Positions 23,031-43,265 of a stretch of DNA of 43,374 nucleotides are shown here, piece after piece (the first letter of the stretch is position 1; each line of letters begins with the position of its first letter). The notes beneath the pieces were generated by a model. It was given only the letters and a program-made list of their open reading frames with translations, did not search any database and was not told the DNA's origin. The stretch comes from Ministeria vibrans ATCC 50519 (taxonomy: Eukaryota > Opisthokonta > Filasterea), in contig CALSCP010002018.1 of NCBI GenBank assembly GCA_943704425.1, forward strand, positions 58,816 to 102,189, in the 5' to 3' direction. The translations under genes were made by a program, and so were the position numbers.

Positions 23031-26000
23031 ATGTTCAACCGCTTGGCCGAGGCTATTCGAGGGCCTCGGAACAAATTCTCATTGGAGAATCTCAAGTAAG
23101 CATTGATTGAGGCAGTGAGTTTTCACTCATCCACTCTGATCGCTCCTTTGTTCGCTGTTCAAGGTACCTGTACAAGACGCTGCAGCAGAATGTGACTATC
23201 ACCGACCAAAACAAGGCGCTGGTCGTGGAGACGCTCAAGAACGTGACGGAAATCCTCATTTGGGGCGACCAGCACGAATCGGCTTTTTTCGATTTTTTCC
23301 TCGAAAAGAACCTCTTGGGCTTCTTTCTACAGGTACGGTGCACAGAGGCGACTGCCCCCCCATGCGCACATGTGTCTCATGTGTCTCTTTTGCCCCCGCA
23401 CGTGCAGATTCTCCGGCAGCGGACGGGGCGCTACGTCAAAATCCAACTGCTGCAAACCCTTAGCATTCTCTTTGAAAACATTCGCAACGACACCAGCGTC
23501 TACTACCTCCTCTCGGAGAACCACGTCAACGAGATCATTGTCCACAAGTTTGACTACTCCGACGAAGAAGTGCTCGCCTACTACATCAGCTTCCTCAAAA
23601 CTCTCTCGTTCAAGCTCAATCGACACACTATTCACTTTTTCATCAATGAGGTACACACCATAATAATAATAATTATTATTTAATAATAATAATAAGTTAA
23701 TGATAGTCTCACCGTTTCTTTTTTTATTCTTGTTTGGCTACAGCACCTGCCCGACTTTCCATTGTACACGGAAGCCATTAAATTCTTCAACCACAAAGAG
23801 AGCATGGTGCGAGTGGCAGTGCGAACACTCACGCTCAACGTTTGCAAAGGTGAAGGTCACATACTACTCATCACGTTCAACTGTGAACCATTGTTGTGCT
23901 TTTAGTCAACGATGAGAGTATGCTCAACTTCATTGTGGACCGTGCTGCCGCGCCCTACTTTAGCAATCTCGTGTGGTTCATAGGGAACCAATCTCTCGAA
24001 CTAAACGAGTGTCTCGACAACCAAACCAAGTAATGCACTTGAGCGTACAATGGCATTGTTTATAATGTGTCTTTTCTTTTTTTGTGTGTAGCCCGTTTAA
24101 GCGAGATGCACTTGCCGAACACGTTGCCGAGCACCTCGACCAGCTGCACTTCCTCAACGACATTCTGTCTCTTAAGGTTGACAAACTCAACCGTGTTCTT
24201 TGCAACTTTCTCCTGAACGAGCTCTTCGTGCCGCTCTACGTCTTCTCGCTCTCCGAGCCGCTTCCCGTCTCCGCTACAGGTGCTGCTGACCCGCGACCAC
24301 GCCTGAGCCCTCACCTGGCGCTCTTCTTGCTTGCTCACGTCTTCTCCATCTTTACGCACCGACCCCTCGTCACCTCCCTTGCCGACCACGTTCTCCGCTC
24401 CTCCTGCCCCAACATGGCTGATTGGGACGACTCCGCCTCGTCTCCTTCCTCCACATTTGCAGACGCTGTTGATCCCAAACCCACCAAGCCGCTTTCGGTG
24501 CTATCTTCCAACCACAGTCGCAATTCAAGGTTCGACGCCTTTTTAGCAAAGCGAGACGCTCTCTCCTCAATTTTTTTTTTTTGATTTTGTATCTCGATGT
24601 ATGTGTGCACACAGCCAAGGCAACAAGGCGGCGTTTTTGCCTCCTGAGGCGACCCTTGAGCAGGTACGCGACGAGCTGGTGCGCGAATCGGCCATTGCAA
24701 AGGAACAGGGAATCATTTTCCGTGACAAGAATGGACTCTTGGTGTTTCCCCGTACCACCAAAGTGCCCGAGAACGAACAGGAGAGTGACGGCACAATCGA
24801 TTTGGGGTTCACCCTCGAGTATGATCAAACACTGACAGAGAGAGGAGGAGGGAGGAAGGAGGGAGAAAGAAACAAAGTGATAGAGAGAGAGAGGAGAAAG
24901 AAACAAAGTGATAGTGAGAGAAAGAAACAAAGTGATAGAGAGAGAGAAAGAAGGGAAAAAGAAGCTAAGTGCTAGGGAAAGGAGAAAAAATCAAACTGAT
25001 AGAGGAGAAAGAAACAATTAGTGATGGAGAGAGGAGCAAAGTGCTCACATATTGCGTTTATGTTTTTTTTTTCTTTTTTTTTTTGCAGGAAGGAAATGCT
25101 GTTTCAGCAGCTGGACAACGAGCGGGATGACAACCGCGCCCTGCCAGCGCTGTGCCTTGTCCATGCCATCATCAACAATCCTGGCATCCATCACCGTCTC
25201 CTGGATGCTGCAGATCTCTTTCTGCCTCGTCTTCGCAACCAGACGCAGCTCATTGTACGTGTTTTACGCTAATATTATTCTTTCTTTTTCTTTCTGCTTC
25301 CATCTTTTTTTTTTTACAGAATGAATTGACTGGCGAAACTACGGCTGGAAGTGGAAGAGCAAACGACGACGAGCACCCGACGAATGTAACGGTGACCGCG
25401 GAATTGAGCCAAGGACTCGTAAGCAACAGTAGATGCACACACCGCCATGGCACACAGAAGAAACACGTTTCTAATTTCTCGATTGGCATAGGCTCCGTAC
25501 AATGGGGATCTTGTAACACGATTGCTGCGCGTACTTGAAACAGGTTTGCGTGTGGACAGCCGCACGCGGTTTGTAGGTCTAGAGATGGCCGAGCGAGTGC
25601 TGCTGAATCTGGTGGGAGTGAATGGAGTAGGGGAGGCGAGTACGAGTGTCCCTGCGACAGCGACAACGACAGATACTGCTACGTGTGGGAAAGTGTTGCT
25701 TGCACGGAAGCACTTACGGCAATTGGAGAAAGTGCTTTCGATGGCTAAGCAGCAGCTGTGGCGTTTTTTCTCGTCGAGTCGTGGTGATCTGTTTTTGGAT
25801 ACGTTTGAGGATGAGCTGACGGTGGCTCGACGACCCGCACTTATTGTCGAGCACCTTATGATGGATGAGTCTATTTTAATGCCGCCTGCCGAGTCCCCAC
25901 TTACCGGCATTGCGTTTGAGAAGCGTCTCGCGTGTGGGTAAACGAAAAAGAGGCAGAGCACTAGGGAATGTACTCATAATATTTGGGGATGTAGTGAGGC

Positions 26001-27083
26001 GGAGCGAGCGCGTCATGCTATGAAAGTGTTTATGCTGGTGCGGAATCTGGTGTTGAAGGTGCGTGNCACACACACACACATACACACACACACACTATCT
26101 CTATGTAATTTGCAGAGGACACTGACATGATTGCCTGCCGTGTTGCATCCACGTCTGAGTCTGCGCCCTTTACCTCTGTCTCCGCAACACACTTTCTTGT
26201 GGTTGACAACGCACGACTCATTCTCGCCGAGCCCGACACATCCCGTCTCGGCTGGGGCGTCATCCGCTTTCTCGCGTTTCTCCAGTCCATTGAAGTAAGC
26301 AAACTGAATCTGCGAGTGCCATTATCATTCTCATTTTCTCACTTCATCACACTCTCCTTTTTTCGTACTCTTTTCTATTTGTGCAGGCGACCAATGACAA
26401 GGTGGACGGACGAGTGTTGCATGTGACTGTAACCCCCAGCAACCGCTTGAAGCAAAGTGGGGCGGCTCTCCAGTTCTCTTGGATTGGCCAGTAAGTCGGT
26501 CATTGATTTTTTCGACGAGAGAAAAGGAAGTGATACAATTATTATTGCTTTGTGAATGGATAGGCTGACGTTCAACGATCGTATTCGGTGTTTGGCGGCC
26601 AAACAGTATTTGGAGCGGGGTCGGAGTGAGCTGCGGGCGCACAAGCTGGCCAAGATTGCGGCACTGTTGAGTGTGGCAGAGGAGCAGGATGGTGGTGGTG
26701 GTGGTGGTGACGACGAGGAGGAAGAGGAGGACGCGGCGGAGACAGTGAGTGTGGGGACTGCAGCGAGTGATATCGCGCTGGAGACAACAGTCATTGAGGA
26801 TGATGGCGTGGAAGCGGAAGAGGAGGGTGAGACTGAGACTGAGGCTGAGGGTGAGACTGAGGCTGAGGGTGAGGCGAAGACTGAGACTGGGGCTGAAACT
26901 GTGGTAGACAACTCGGAAGAAACCGTGTCAGAGTTCGACCACCCCACCACCACGGACGATGCTGTGAACCGTGCGGCAAGGACCGACTCAGCGATAGAAA
27001 CCTCTACGAGCGACGAATCGGCGACAGAAACCTGTACGGGTGAGCACGCCGACACTACAGCAACAGAACCTGTCGCGGAGTAG
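23031..27083 (+). CDS. CLEC16A: CLEC16A / Ema homologue, 974 aa
   Basis: Fourteen exons: 23031-23095, 23164-23332, 23408-23650, 23744-23849, 23906-24029, 24092-24529, 24615-24818, 25089-25254, 25320-25418, 25492-25937, 25995-26058, 26118-26294, 26387-26490, 26564-27083; phases agree throughout. The N-terminal FPL domain is very well kept: [23 protein letters not shown]-like, [65 protein letters not shown]. Later matches are [48 protein letters not shown], and [10 protein letters not shown]. The last ~120 residues are acidic repeats. In animals CLEC16A/Ema acts on late endosomes in mitophagy and autophagosome maturation and has a RING-like ligase activity with NRDP1. Exon 12 needs the second of two tandem acceptors (CAGAG); the first would put a stop after four codons. 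The human length is 1,053. Confidence 0.95.
24831..25020. repeat. Purine-rich repeat in CLEC16A intron 7 with AAAGAAACAAAGTGATAGAG units
   Basis: Four or more copies of a unit reading GAAAGAAACAAAGTGATAGAG, spaced by GA tracts. It is the reverse complement of the unit in the FAM210-like intron (7636-8165). It makes most of this 270-nt intron. Confidence 0.9.
26066..26096. repeat. (CA)n tract with one unresolved base (N at 26066)
   Basis: A short CA microsatellite 8 nt inside CLEC16A intron 11. The N lies at the edge of the repeat, just after the GTGCGTG donor, so the exact tract length is uncertain. Confidence 0.9.
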
Positions 27084-27156
27084 GACAGAAGGAAAGAACG
27101 AAAGAGAGAGAAAAAAGTTTAAAAGTATTTTATGTACAATCCAAACGAGTCAATTT

Positions 27157-28022
27157 TCAACCCCATGCAGGCGTCTGGCAGTAGTGCATCTCCAGCTTTC
27201 CTCCAACAGCAAAACACTGGTAGAGGTTTCCGACAATTTCATCGGGAGCGGGCATAAACGCCTGATTGATGTACAGAAAGAGCGAGTCGTTCTCGACCAG
27301 TTTGAGTTGCTTACGCAAATACTCAATGACTGTTTGAAACTTCTCTGCCGCCGTGATTTTGAACTTTTTCTTGATCAGTTGCGGTGCTCCACCAGCCGCT
27401 CGGAATTGCACAATGACTACGTTCAAATGGAGCAGTGAGTGGGCGAGTGCTCATCATCATGGAGCCACCGAGTGTGCTCTCCCTTACCCTTCTCGGGCGG
27501 CGGTACGCGACACGTCTGTGCCTCTAACGGCTCCACAGCCGAGTTTGAGTGCGTTGTTTCCTCGCGAGGCAGCGGGCTTTCCGTTTTGGTGGCTACAGTG
27601 GACAGAGGACAAGAGACAAAAGGAACATTGAGAACTTGCAAAAACGTATAAAAAAAAAACGAAGAATAAAAAAAAATGGAGTGTTTGCTTGGCGCAACTG
27701 GCTCTGCAATGGGCTACGTACCTGGTCCAGCGTCTTCAGTGGCCGCCGCCGCCGCCGCCGCCGCCGCAGTAGCAGCAGCAGCCTCGTCGGACGTGCCAGC
27801 GCCTTCAACGGGCTCTGTCGTCGGCGCATTCCCAGACGCCTCCTCAGCCCCTCTAGCTGTGGCTTCCGGTGTGGGAACCGCCACAGACACATGGTCCTCA
27901 CTCCCAGGGTCTATCAACCCATCCCAAAACACCCGTTCGTCAGTGTGACTAAGTCGTGAAGTTCCCCCTTTTTTTTCTTTTTTTTTCTTACCTGCTTTTA
28001 CTGTCGCTGTTGATTCTTCCAT
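27157..28022 (-). CDS. ATG12: Ubiquitin-like autophagy protein ATG12, 221 aa
   Basis: Three exons: 27722-28022, 27488-27592, 27157-27416 (both junctions phase 1). The last ~86 residues are the ubiquitin-like domain: VIVQFRAAGGAPQLIKKKFK, TAAEKFQTVIEYLRKQL, DSLFLYINQAFMPAPDEIVG, LYQCFAVGGKLEMHYCQTPAWG. It ends in the glycine (Gly221) that ATG7 and ATG10 activate for transfer to the ATG5 lysine; nothing follows it, so no processing is required, as in the family. The first ~135 residues are a disordered extension: a Lys-rich start, then Glu/Thr/Pro/Ala with an alanine run encoded by GCN repeats (about 27740-27790). Exon 1 contains a GTAAG sequence at 27990, but splicing there leads to a stop, so the frame was read through. 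It is divergent from the RBR ligase gene and convergent with CLEC16A (73 nt between stops). Confidence 0.94.
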
Positions 28023-28301
28023 AGTCTCTTTTCTTCAAGCAATCACAAGAGATACTCGAAGACGAAATATCTCACACAAAATTAATATAACATTAATTGA
28101 TCATATGAATGATGAATATGTTTTTTTTTTAGTCATTATTACAGTTTGATTTTTGTTTCACTCTTACCGATTCCCATAATAATCCCACACTCCAACCTGG
28201 CTGCGTCGCCTGTAAGTCTTCCTTCTTGAATTTTTTTTCTTTTTTCTTCGTTTCTGAAACGCCCATTCAACGCGCAACCTCCAGACTCGCCCTCTGCCGC
28301 C
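28023..28301. promoter_or_regulatory. Divergent promoter region, ATG12 / RBR ligase
   Basis: 279 bp between two head-to-head start codons, AT-rich at 28080-28150 and with T-rich stretches near 28235. Inferred from arrangement; no specific motif is claimed. Confidence 0.5.
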
Positions 28302-35111
<6,810 letters not shown>

Positions 35112-35275
35112 CCAATTGTGTACAATACTATAATAATTATTAATAAATTTATTAATAAAAATAAATTTAATAATTACTACTGTTGTAGAAAATTTTAATA
35201 GTGTTAAGAATAATAAGAATAATAAGAATAATAATAATAATAATTAATGTCAATTCATGGACTCTCTCACTCTTG

Positions 35276-35377
<102 letters not shown>

Positions 35378-35379
35378 AT

Positions 35380-38300
35380 CTATACGGCAGTGCTGTCAAG
35401 CCGCTCCTCGACCACCACAAAGTCGTCGCCGATAAGTAGCGTGCCCCGGTGTTTGCTCTCCGTCGCCGGACTACTCCAGGGGCTGTGTCCGAATCGTTCC
35501 AGTAACGACTGGCTCGAGCGATCATCCTTCTCGCTCATCTCGGCCAGCGACGAGCCCGAGAATGTCAAGGCACTGCCCGAGCCCATGTCGGTGAGCTCGT
35601 CTGAAATCCACGTTTGCGAGCGATCCACATGATCAAAATAACTGTCGCTACGAGAAGCAGATAAACCTCTGGCTGCGGCTGGCGCCATAGGACGCGACGA
35701 GCTGTGCCTACGTGCGGAGCGCATCGACGGCGAATTCTCCGGCGACAACTGACTCACCAGTTGTTGCAGCGCAAGCGACGACTCAGACAGACTCGCCATG
35801 CTGGTATTTGAGGTGCTTGCGCGATAGCCCAAGCGCTGTCGCGACGCAGCCGGAGAGCTAGGGCCCTCCATGAAAACAGTCACATCGCGGACGGGGGGAA
35901 CATTGTTGGTGTCCATCTCTACGTGCTGCTGTGCCAAAAGACGATGTTTGCCGTTCCAGTCAGGCCGCAAAACCGAGTACCAACGAGCGTGTGGCAGTTT
36001 GCTTTGACAGTCGGGTGACGACGAGGACGATGCGGCCGAGTTGTTGGGCGTGTTGTTGGGCGTGCTATTGGTGCCTTTGGCGGCAGGTCGCGTGCCTCCC
36101 GTCGAGCGAGACGCAGCCGCTGTTGTTGCTGTCGTCGTCCGACGGTTGTTGCGCATGGTCGTGAGCAGCTCGGACATACCTGCGCGCACCTTGGTGGCCA
36201 GGACGTAGTTGACAAATAGAAATACCCCCAGCGCACCATTGGCAATGACAAACAGGTACTGCCAGACAATGGAGGTGTGCGCAACGACAAAGAATGCCAG
36301 CACCCATGTGGCACCCAGCAGCATGGCCAACGAGAGGACCACGCCAACCCGCGACTCACGTACGTCGGGCGGAAGTTGCTTCTGGATACGACGCAGCGAC
36401 AAAGCAATGCGCACACAGAGAACCAGATTGACCATGAGCACAAGGGCGATAGGGAAAAAGACCACCGAGGCGAGCGCCACTCGACTCGGAACAAAGCAAA
36501 TACGTCCGTCGCCATAGGCGTCGGTGTAGGCGTCGCTCACGCTCGTGTGCGCAAGAAGGTACATGACAAGAAGGTAACCACTGATAAGGAGAGCGGGTGC
36601 ACACACAATGCTCGCGGCCATCCACTTGAGCGTCTGTTTGCGCAGCTGACGCGCATTGTGCAGCAGAGTGTAAAAGCCCAGGCCGACGCAGAGAAGCGCA
36701 GTGAATTGCGCGAGCATGGAGTAGTGTAGCAAAAGGCCCAGAGCAAAACACGCGGCGTGCGACGCCCCCTTGCTTGAGAGGGAATTGATCACAAAGAGAG
36801 CCTCCAGGGCAAAGATGGTCGCGCAACACATCATGATGATGATGAGCGGACGGGTGCGCAACTTGCGAAGAAGCTGGTATACCACACAGACGCAGGCACT
36901 GCCAACAAGCGCAAGAGCAGAACCGACATAGGACAGGGCAGTGAGGGCGGTGGACTGGGATGCACTTCCTTGCACGTCAAACAGCACCGCAAAGTTGGTC
37001 AGGTGAGTACACTCGCACTCGACATTGTAGCCAGAGCGCGCCACAACCGCACAGCCATCGGACTGCCACGCGCGCGCACTAAAGTTCCATGCAACACAGT
37101 GTACATGAGCAAGAGAGGCATTTGCCACCGCCGAATCCGTCTCAAAAGTGAGGCGCACCGTGGCATTGTCTGGGAGTGGGTTGGGCAGATCCAGATCGAC
37201 AAAGGTGACCGTAACCACGTCGCTGACAATGGCACCGCCCGACAGCGCCTGCACCCCAATTATACCCGAGTCGTTAGTCGCCTGTGCCTGGAAGAACACA
37301 TCGGAAGCCATGGCATTCATGACGACACGTGTGCAGTCAGGGACACTCGCGAGAATAGCGTGGGTGGCAAAGGCATCGCTGGCAGCAAACGCCACGCCAC
37401 GACGCGCCGTGCGCTGCTCGACCGTCTGAAACAGACTTGCTGAGCTGCCCATAAATGCGGATGCAACAACACCACCGTCGTAGGAGGCAACGGAAAACGG
37501 GGTAGACGCGCATGTTGCGTCTTCACCGAGTGACGATTTGCTCAGCGTCTCAAGGAGTACTGCCGGCGTCGCAGTGGAGTCTGTGCTAGTGCTCACAACC
37601 TCACGGGTCGCCTCTTGCGCCAGAAGATTGCTCACTAGATCGACAATGCGCGCCACGTCGCCAGGGGCTTGTTGCGAGAGATCGAGCAAGGCGACTTTGT
37701 CAAGGAAGACAAGGACGTCGCGGACCTCGTGCGTGGTCAGGGGTGACGCCACATTGGATGTGTTTGACGCGGGAGCGCTGGGGGCTGTGATGTTCCTGGC
37801 GAGCACCGAGAGCGCCGGGAAGCTCTCGTCGGTGACGTTGGAAAGGGCAAGGGCGGCAATGAGATCGCTGCGGTAGAGCACATAAGGGACAAGGGCATGT
37901 GCGAGAGCACTGACATCGGGCACCTCGTCGCACAGCTCACCCGTGTACAGCGGGGTGCAGGCGCAGGCAAAAGAGACGTTCCCAGACTGAGATTCAATAC
38001 AATTTCCGCCATGCTGGCAGGGCTCCGACTGGCATGGGGTGGCGCGTGTTGCACACGTGGGGCCTGAGCTACCGTCAAAGCAGTCGCACACAAACGTGTT
38101 CAGTTGGTCCACACACTGAATGGTATTGGCTGCGACACACGGACTGGAAGCGCACTCATTGATCTCCGTGGCACACACACTGTCGGTGAACCCGGCGGCA
38201 CAAGTGCATGCGAAATTGCCTAGTGTGTTGAGGCAAGAGGCACCATTCATGCAAGGCGACGACGTACACTCGTCAATGTCCACCTGGCACACAGAGCCGG

Positions 38301-40107
38301 TCCATCCAGATGCACAAGCGCACGAGTATTTGTTGAGTTCATTGTCGCATGTACCGCCGTTGAGACATGGCTGTGAGGCACACTCGTCAATATCCTGCGA
38401 GCACACTAGTCCCGTATAGCCCGTCTGGGCACAGTTGCATGTGAAGCTATTTTGGCCGTCGGAGCATAGACCGCCGTTCTGGCACGGTTGCGACGCACAC
38501 TCATCAATGTTGACGGAGCACAGTAAGCCGCCCCAGCCATCGGCACAGATACACAACAAGTCAAGTACGTTCAGCATGGAACAAGTGCCGCCATTCAGAC
38601 AGGGCGAAACGAGGCAAGGGACGAAGAGGATGTCGCAGGTGACGCCGACGTGCAGAGTTCCGTCGCAGTTGCATTGGAACCCGTCCACTTCGTCGTGGCA
38701 GACGCCGCCATTCATGCAAGGTGACGAGGCGCATTCGTCAATCTCTTCTGTACAGTTGACGCCGGTGAAGCCGCTGGGACAGTGGCACTCGGCAGCCTCG
38801 ATGGTGTCACGGCCCAGGATCACACCCGAGAAAATGGGGCCCGTCGTCGTGGTGTCGGTGGTGGGGCGCACTTGTGAGGAGGCATTTGCAGCGCTCTGAA
38901 ACGACTGCATGCTGGAAATGTCAGCCATGGCAGTGATTTCGACAAGGTCCGTCTTGCTGTCGACAAACTGTGCGGTCTGGCCGGGCGGAACCCACACAGT
39001 GGTGGTATAGACGCGACCTCCGGGCAGCGCGAAGGAGATGGGCGACCAGTAGAAGCCATTGTGGTAGGCCATGGACGAGTCAAGCGTGTCCTGCACAATG
39101 GGAGTGTCGTCGATCGACTCGAAGAGCGTCACGACAGCGGTGCCGCCCAGCGACGCCAAGGTCGCATTGTAGATGCCCAGGCGGTACGTGTTGGGCCAGC
39201 CCAGTGAGAAGGACGAACCAACGACACGTGAGCTGACTGGTGTCATGAGGGGCGACGGCGAGACGTCGAAGACCGGTTCGCCTCGGTCGCCATACACTGA
39301 ACGGATAGGGAGACAGAGAGACAAGATAATTGTTATTGTTGTTTAATTGTACCGATAATTGTTATAATAATTTTTAGGAGAAGAGTTGAATAAGTTCAAA
39401 ATACCATCGTCGCAAAGGTGGCTACAGGAAGCAGAGGCGCAGGGATTGGCAGGCGTTAGGCAAGCAGTGCCAGTCCAGCCGCTTACGCAGGAACACACGT
39501 AGAGCGACGACATGACATTGCATTTGTTATTCAGACCGCACGGATGATCGCTGCACGCACTCTCGCCACATTTGGCACCTGAGTAGCCAGTAGGGCATAC
39601 ACAAGCCCCATTGCCGTCGTCAGATCCTCCGTTAAGACAGACTTGTGTGCCTTTTGCTGAATAAGCGAACACCCAAATACGTCAATAAAACGAGGATGAG
39701 AACTTGTTTGGGAAAAAAAACTCGACAACTTCCAAATAGTCGAAAACACAAGAAGGACTTGTTGCGCGGCAGCGGAGGGTTAAACATGTTACATAGGGCT
39801 CCAAACGATGTAAACAGACAATAACGCAGCGTCATTAGCGTTTGTTTAGAGTCGGTCGGTTATGTGTGATAACAATGGAACAACAATGTTGACTTTTTAA
39901 CAGAGCATGCTGTTGCCATTTAGATGTTCTTTCGGCTTGAACCATGGTGACACACAAAGTCCATTGGCGGTATTTGGAGGTACAAAGGTCACGAAGTGAG
40001 GCAAATTCAGCGCAGGGAGATGTTTTGACGTCAGTTGTCTTCTTTAGGTCCATACCCAAATAAGCGAAGAAAAGAAGCGCAACCAGCACTTGCCACAGTG
40101 TTCCCAT
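35380..40107 (-). CDS. Adhesion-type GPCR with EGF repeats, GPS site and seven membrane helices, 1,406 aa
   Basis: Three exons: 40056-40107, 39405-39656, 35380-39296 (both junctions phase 1). Exon 1 codes a signal peptide ([18 protein letters not shown]). Two or more EGF modules follow in exon 2 ([33 protein letters not shown]). Residues ~105-265 form an unrecognised extracellular domain. From ~273 to 556 there are about eight EGF modules, five with calcium-binding IDEC/INEC starts. A GAIN-like region ends in a GPS ([12 protein letters not shown], about 860-870) with the HL-T autocleavage site kept. Seven hydrophobic segments (about 880-1125) have family-B2 features such as the ATWVLAF-like helix 6. 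A ~280-residue Ser/Asn-rich cytosolic tail follows. Such receptors are cleaved at GPS and sense adhesion or force. EGF plus GPS plus 7TM is best known from animals and their unicellular relatives. Its start is 395 bp from that of RBX1. Confidence 0.93.
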
Positions 40108-40502
40108 TATAGGGTGTATTTGAATGTAGGGAGCTGAGAGGGGGTAGATAGAGCAGGAAAGAGAGAGAGAGAGGGTAGACGAAGGTGTCGAGGGTGAAGA
40201 GAAAAGATTATTTTGAAATTTGACTTATTTACCTTGAAGTTCACATTGACGGAGGACCGACAGTAAAGTAATGTCCCCAAAGTCCCCTCGTCTGCCGGTC
40301 TTGCGCCGTCGACTGTCGACACTTGACAGTTAAACAATCTTTAGAGCGTTTAGATTGCCATCGACAATGCTCCATCCTCCTCACTGTGACTGTGTGGGAG
40401 TTGGAAGTCAGCAAATCGACCCAGATTTCTCAGCTGCCTAAGTTCCGCTTGGCTCTTCTCGTCCTCACAGCTCACGTCACACTTTTTTTTTACCGAACCA
40501 CC
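40108..40502. promoter_or_regulatory. Divergent promoter region, adhesion GPCR / RBX1
   Basis: 395 bp between head-to-head start codons. It holds a short GA run (40156-40175) and AT-rich sequence at 40203-40235. Inferred from arrangement; a plus-strand frame upstream of the RBX1 ATG is in frame but has no homology to the conserved N terminus. Confidence 0.5.
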
Positions 40503-41621
<1,119 letters not shown>

Positions 41622-41968
41622 CAAGGGTGGCGCCTTTCATGCTCTGCATTGTACAAAACCTATTACACTTCTTTCTCTTTCATAATAATGACGGTATTAT
41701 TAATTTATTAGAAGAAGAAGAAGACACATTATGTTTATTCACTATTTTTTGACATTGAGTACATTCTTTTATTGTGTCCAGTTCATTAATGATTACTATG
41801 TACGCTTGCTGCGAGATGTTCACTGTATAAGGCGTATAGGTAGGTATGCTATAGCTTTTTGGAGCTATTCTCTGGCTGAAGCATTGTATTACTCTTTTCA
41901 TTGACGAATAATTCTTAATATTCTTTGATAATATTTTCATTTTTCTCTGATCTCTTGGACGTTGTGTG
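41622..41968. other. Spacer between RBX1 and the amino-acid transporter gene
   Basis: 347 nt on the same strand as both genes, AT-rich at 41690-41760 and 41890-41945. It should contain the RBX1 3' end and the transporter promoter. Nothing else is seen. Confidence 0.5.
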
Positions 41969-43240
41969 ATGGACAGCGACCATGAGGAACGAGACTCGAC
42001 GCTGAGCGTGACCGAAAGCACCGATGCAATGCATGAGGGCGATCTAGCGTCTCAGGCGGTCGGCAGCCTCGCCTGGCCCATCGACGAGAGTGCGTCGAGT
42101 GCCGAGGAGACGGAAGCCCTCATGATGAACGAGGCGCGGGAGGCGCACGACGATGCCGATGACGACGACGACGACGGCGGCGGCGGCGGTGGCGAAGGGC
42201 ACAGCGGCGGCGACGCATCCAAGATGGCGCTGGACGACGATCCCAGCAACCGCATTCGCGAGAGCGGCGCCTCAGGGCAACTCAAACGGCAGTTGGGACT
42301 CCTTGATGGCGTTACCATCATTGCAGGACTCATGATAGGTACGTTGTGGTGGCCACACGCACAAAGCCAAAACCAAAAAAAAAAACCAAAGTAAGTAATG
42401 ATTATCATAACATTCACAGGTTCCGGTATATTTGCGTCACCTGGCTCTGTGACAAGCAACGTTGGTTCTGCAGGCATGTCCCTTATCATTTGGGTAGTCT
42501 CAGGCCTGCTTGCGCTTGCGGGAGCCCTCTGCTATGCCGAGCTGGGCACCATGATTCCCAAGTCAGGGGGCGAGTTTGCCTACTTCAACGACGTCTTTGC
42601 GAGCTCACCCATTGGCAGTGCCGTGCCCTTTCTCTTCTCTTGGACCATGGCCCTTGTGGCCAAGCCTTCGACTTTGTCCATTATTGCTCTTGTCTTTGCG
42701 CAGTATCTTCTCCGCTTAGGCTATCCCGAAGTAGGACTACAGCCGAGTCCTCTTTCGCCCCACTCACAACTTTTTCTTTTTTTGTATTAGGAGGACTCTA
42801 CGCCAGTATGGCTTACTAAACTGGTCGCGGCACTCTGCATCATTGTCGTGACCGCCATCAACGTGTTTAGTGTGTCGCTTGCCTCGCGTGTTATTCGTGT
42901 CTTCACCGTCACCAAAATCGCCATCATCGCCCTTCTTGTCATTGCGGGTTTCGTCCAGCTCGCCAAGCACCCCGAGCAGAGCAGCCTGCATCACGCCTTT
43001 GACAACACCACCATGGACGTGGGTCAGTGGGGGCTGGCCGTCGTGGCGGGTCTGTGGAGCTACGACGGCTGGAACAACCTCAACGCGTGCGTCGAGGAAC
43101 TGCGCGACGTGTCGCGTCTTCTTCCCCTCGCCATCTGCATTGCCATCCCGCTTGTCATTATATGCTACCTACTTATTAACATTGCCTACTTCTCAGTGCT
43201 CTCTGCCTCTCAAGTTGCTGCCTCTCACTCTGTCGCAATG
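41969..43240 (+). CDS. SLC7/LAT-type amino-acid transporter, N-terminal part (continues past window)
   Basis: Three exons visible: 41969-42338, 42420-42730, 42791-43240 (phases 1 and 0); a fourth would begin after the GA repeat at the window end. The first ~105 residues are a soluble acidic tail with Asp, Glu and Gly runs. Helix 1 starts at LLDGVTIIAGLMIGSGIFASP, carrying the GSGIF substrate-binding motif of LAT transporters; SVTSNVGSAGMSLIIW, ALCYAELGTMIPKSGGEFAY, FLFSWTMALVAKPST, and GLWSYDGWNNLNACVEEL follow in the family order. LATs exchange large neutral amino acids and in animals pair with an SLC3 heavy chain through a cysteine in the helix 3-4 loop; I do not see a clear equivalent here. 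The predicted membrane portion visible is about helices 1-7. In-frame GTG at 41966 is not used. Confidence 0.92.
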
Positions 43241-43265
43241 GTACCATACAATCATATTCTAGAGG

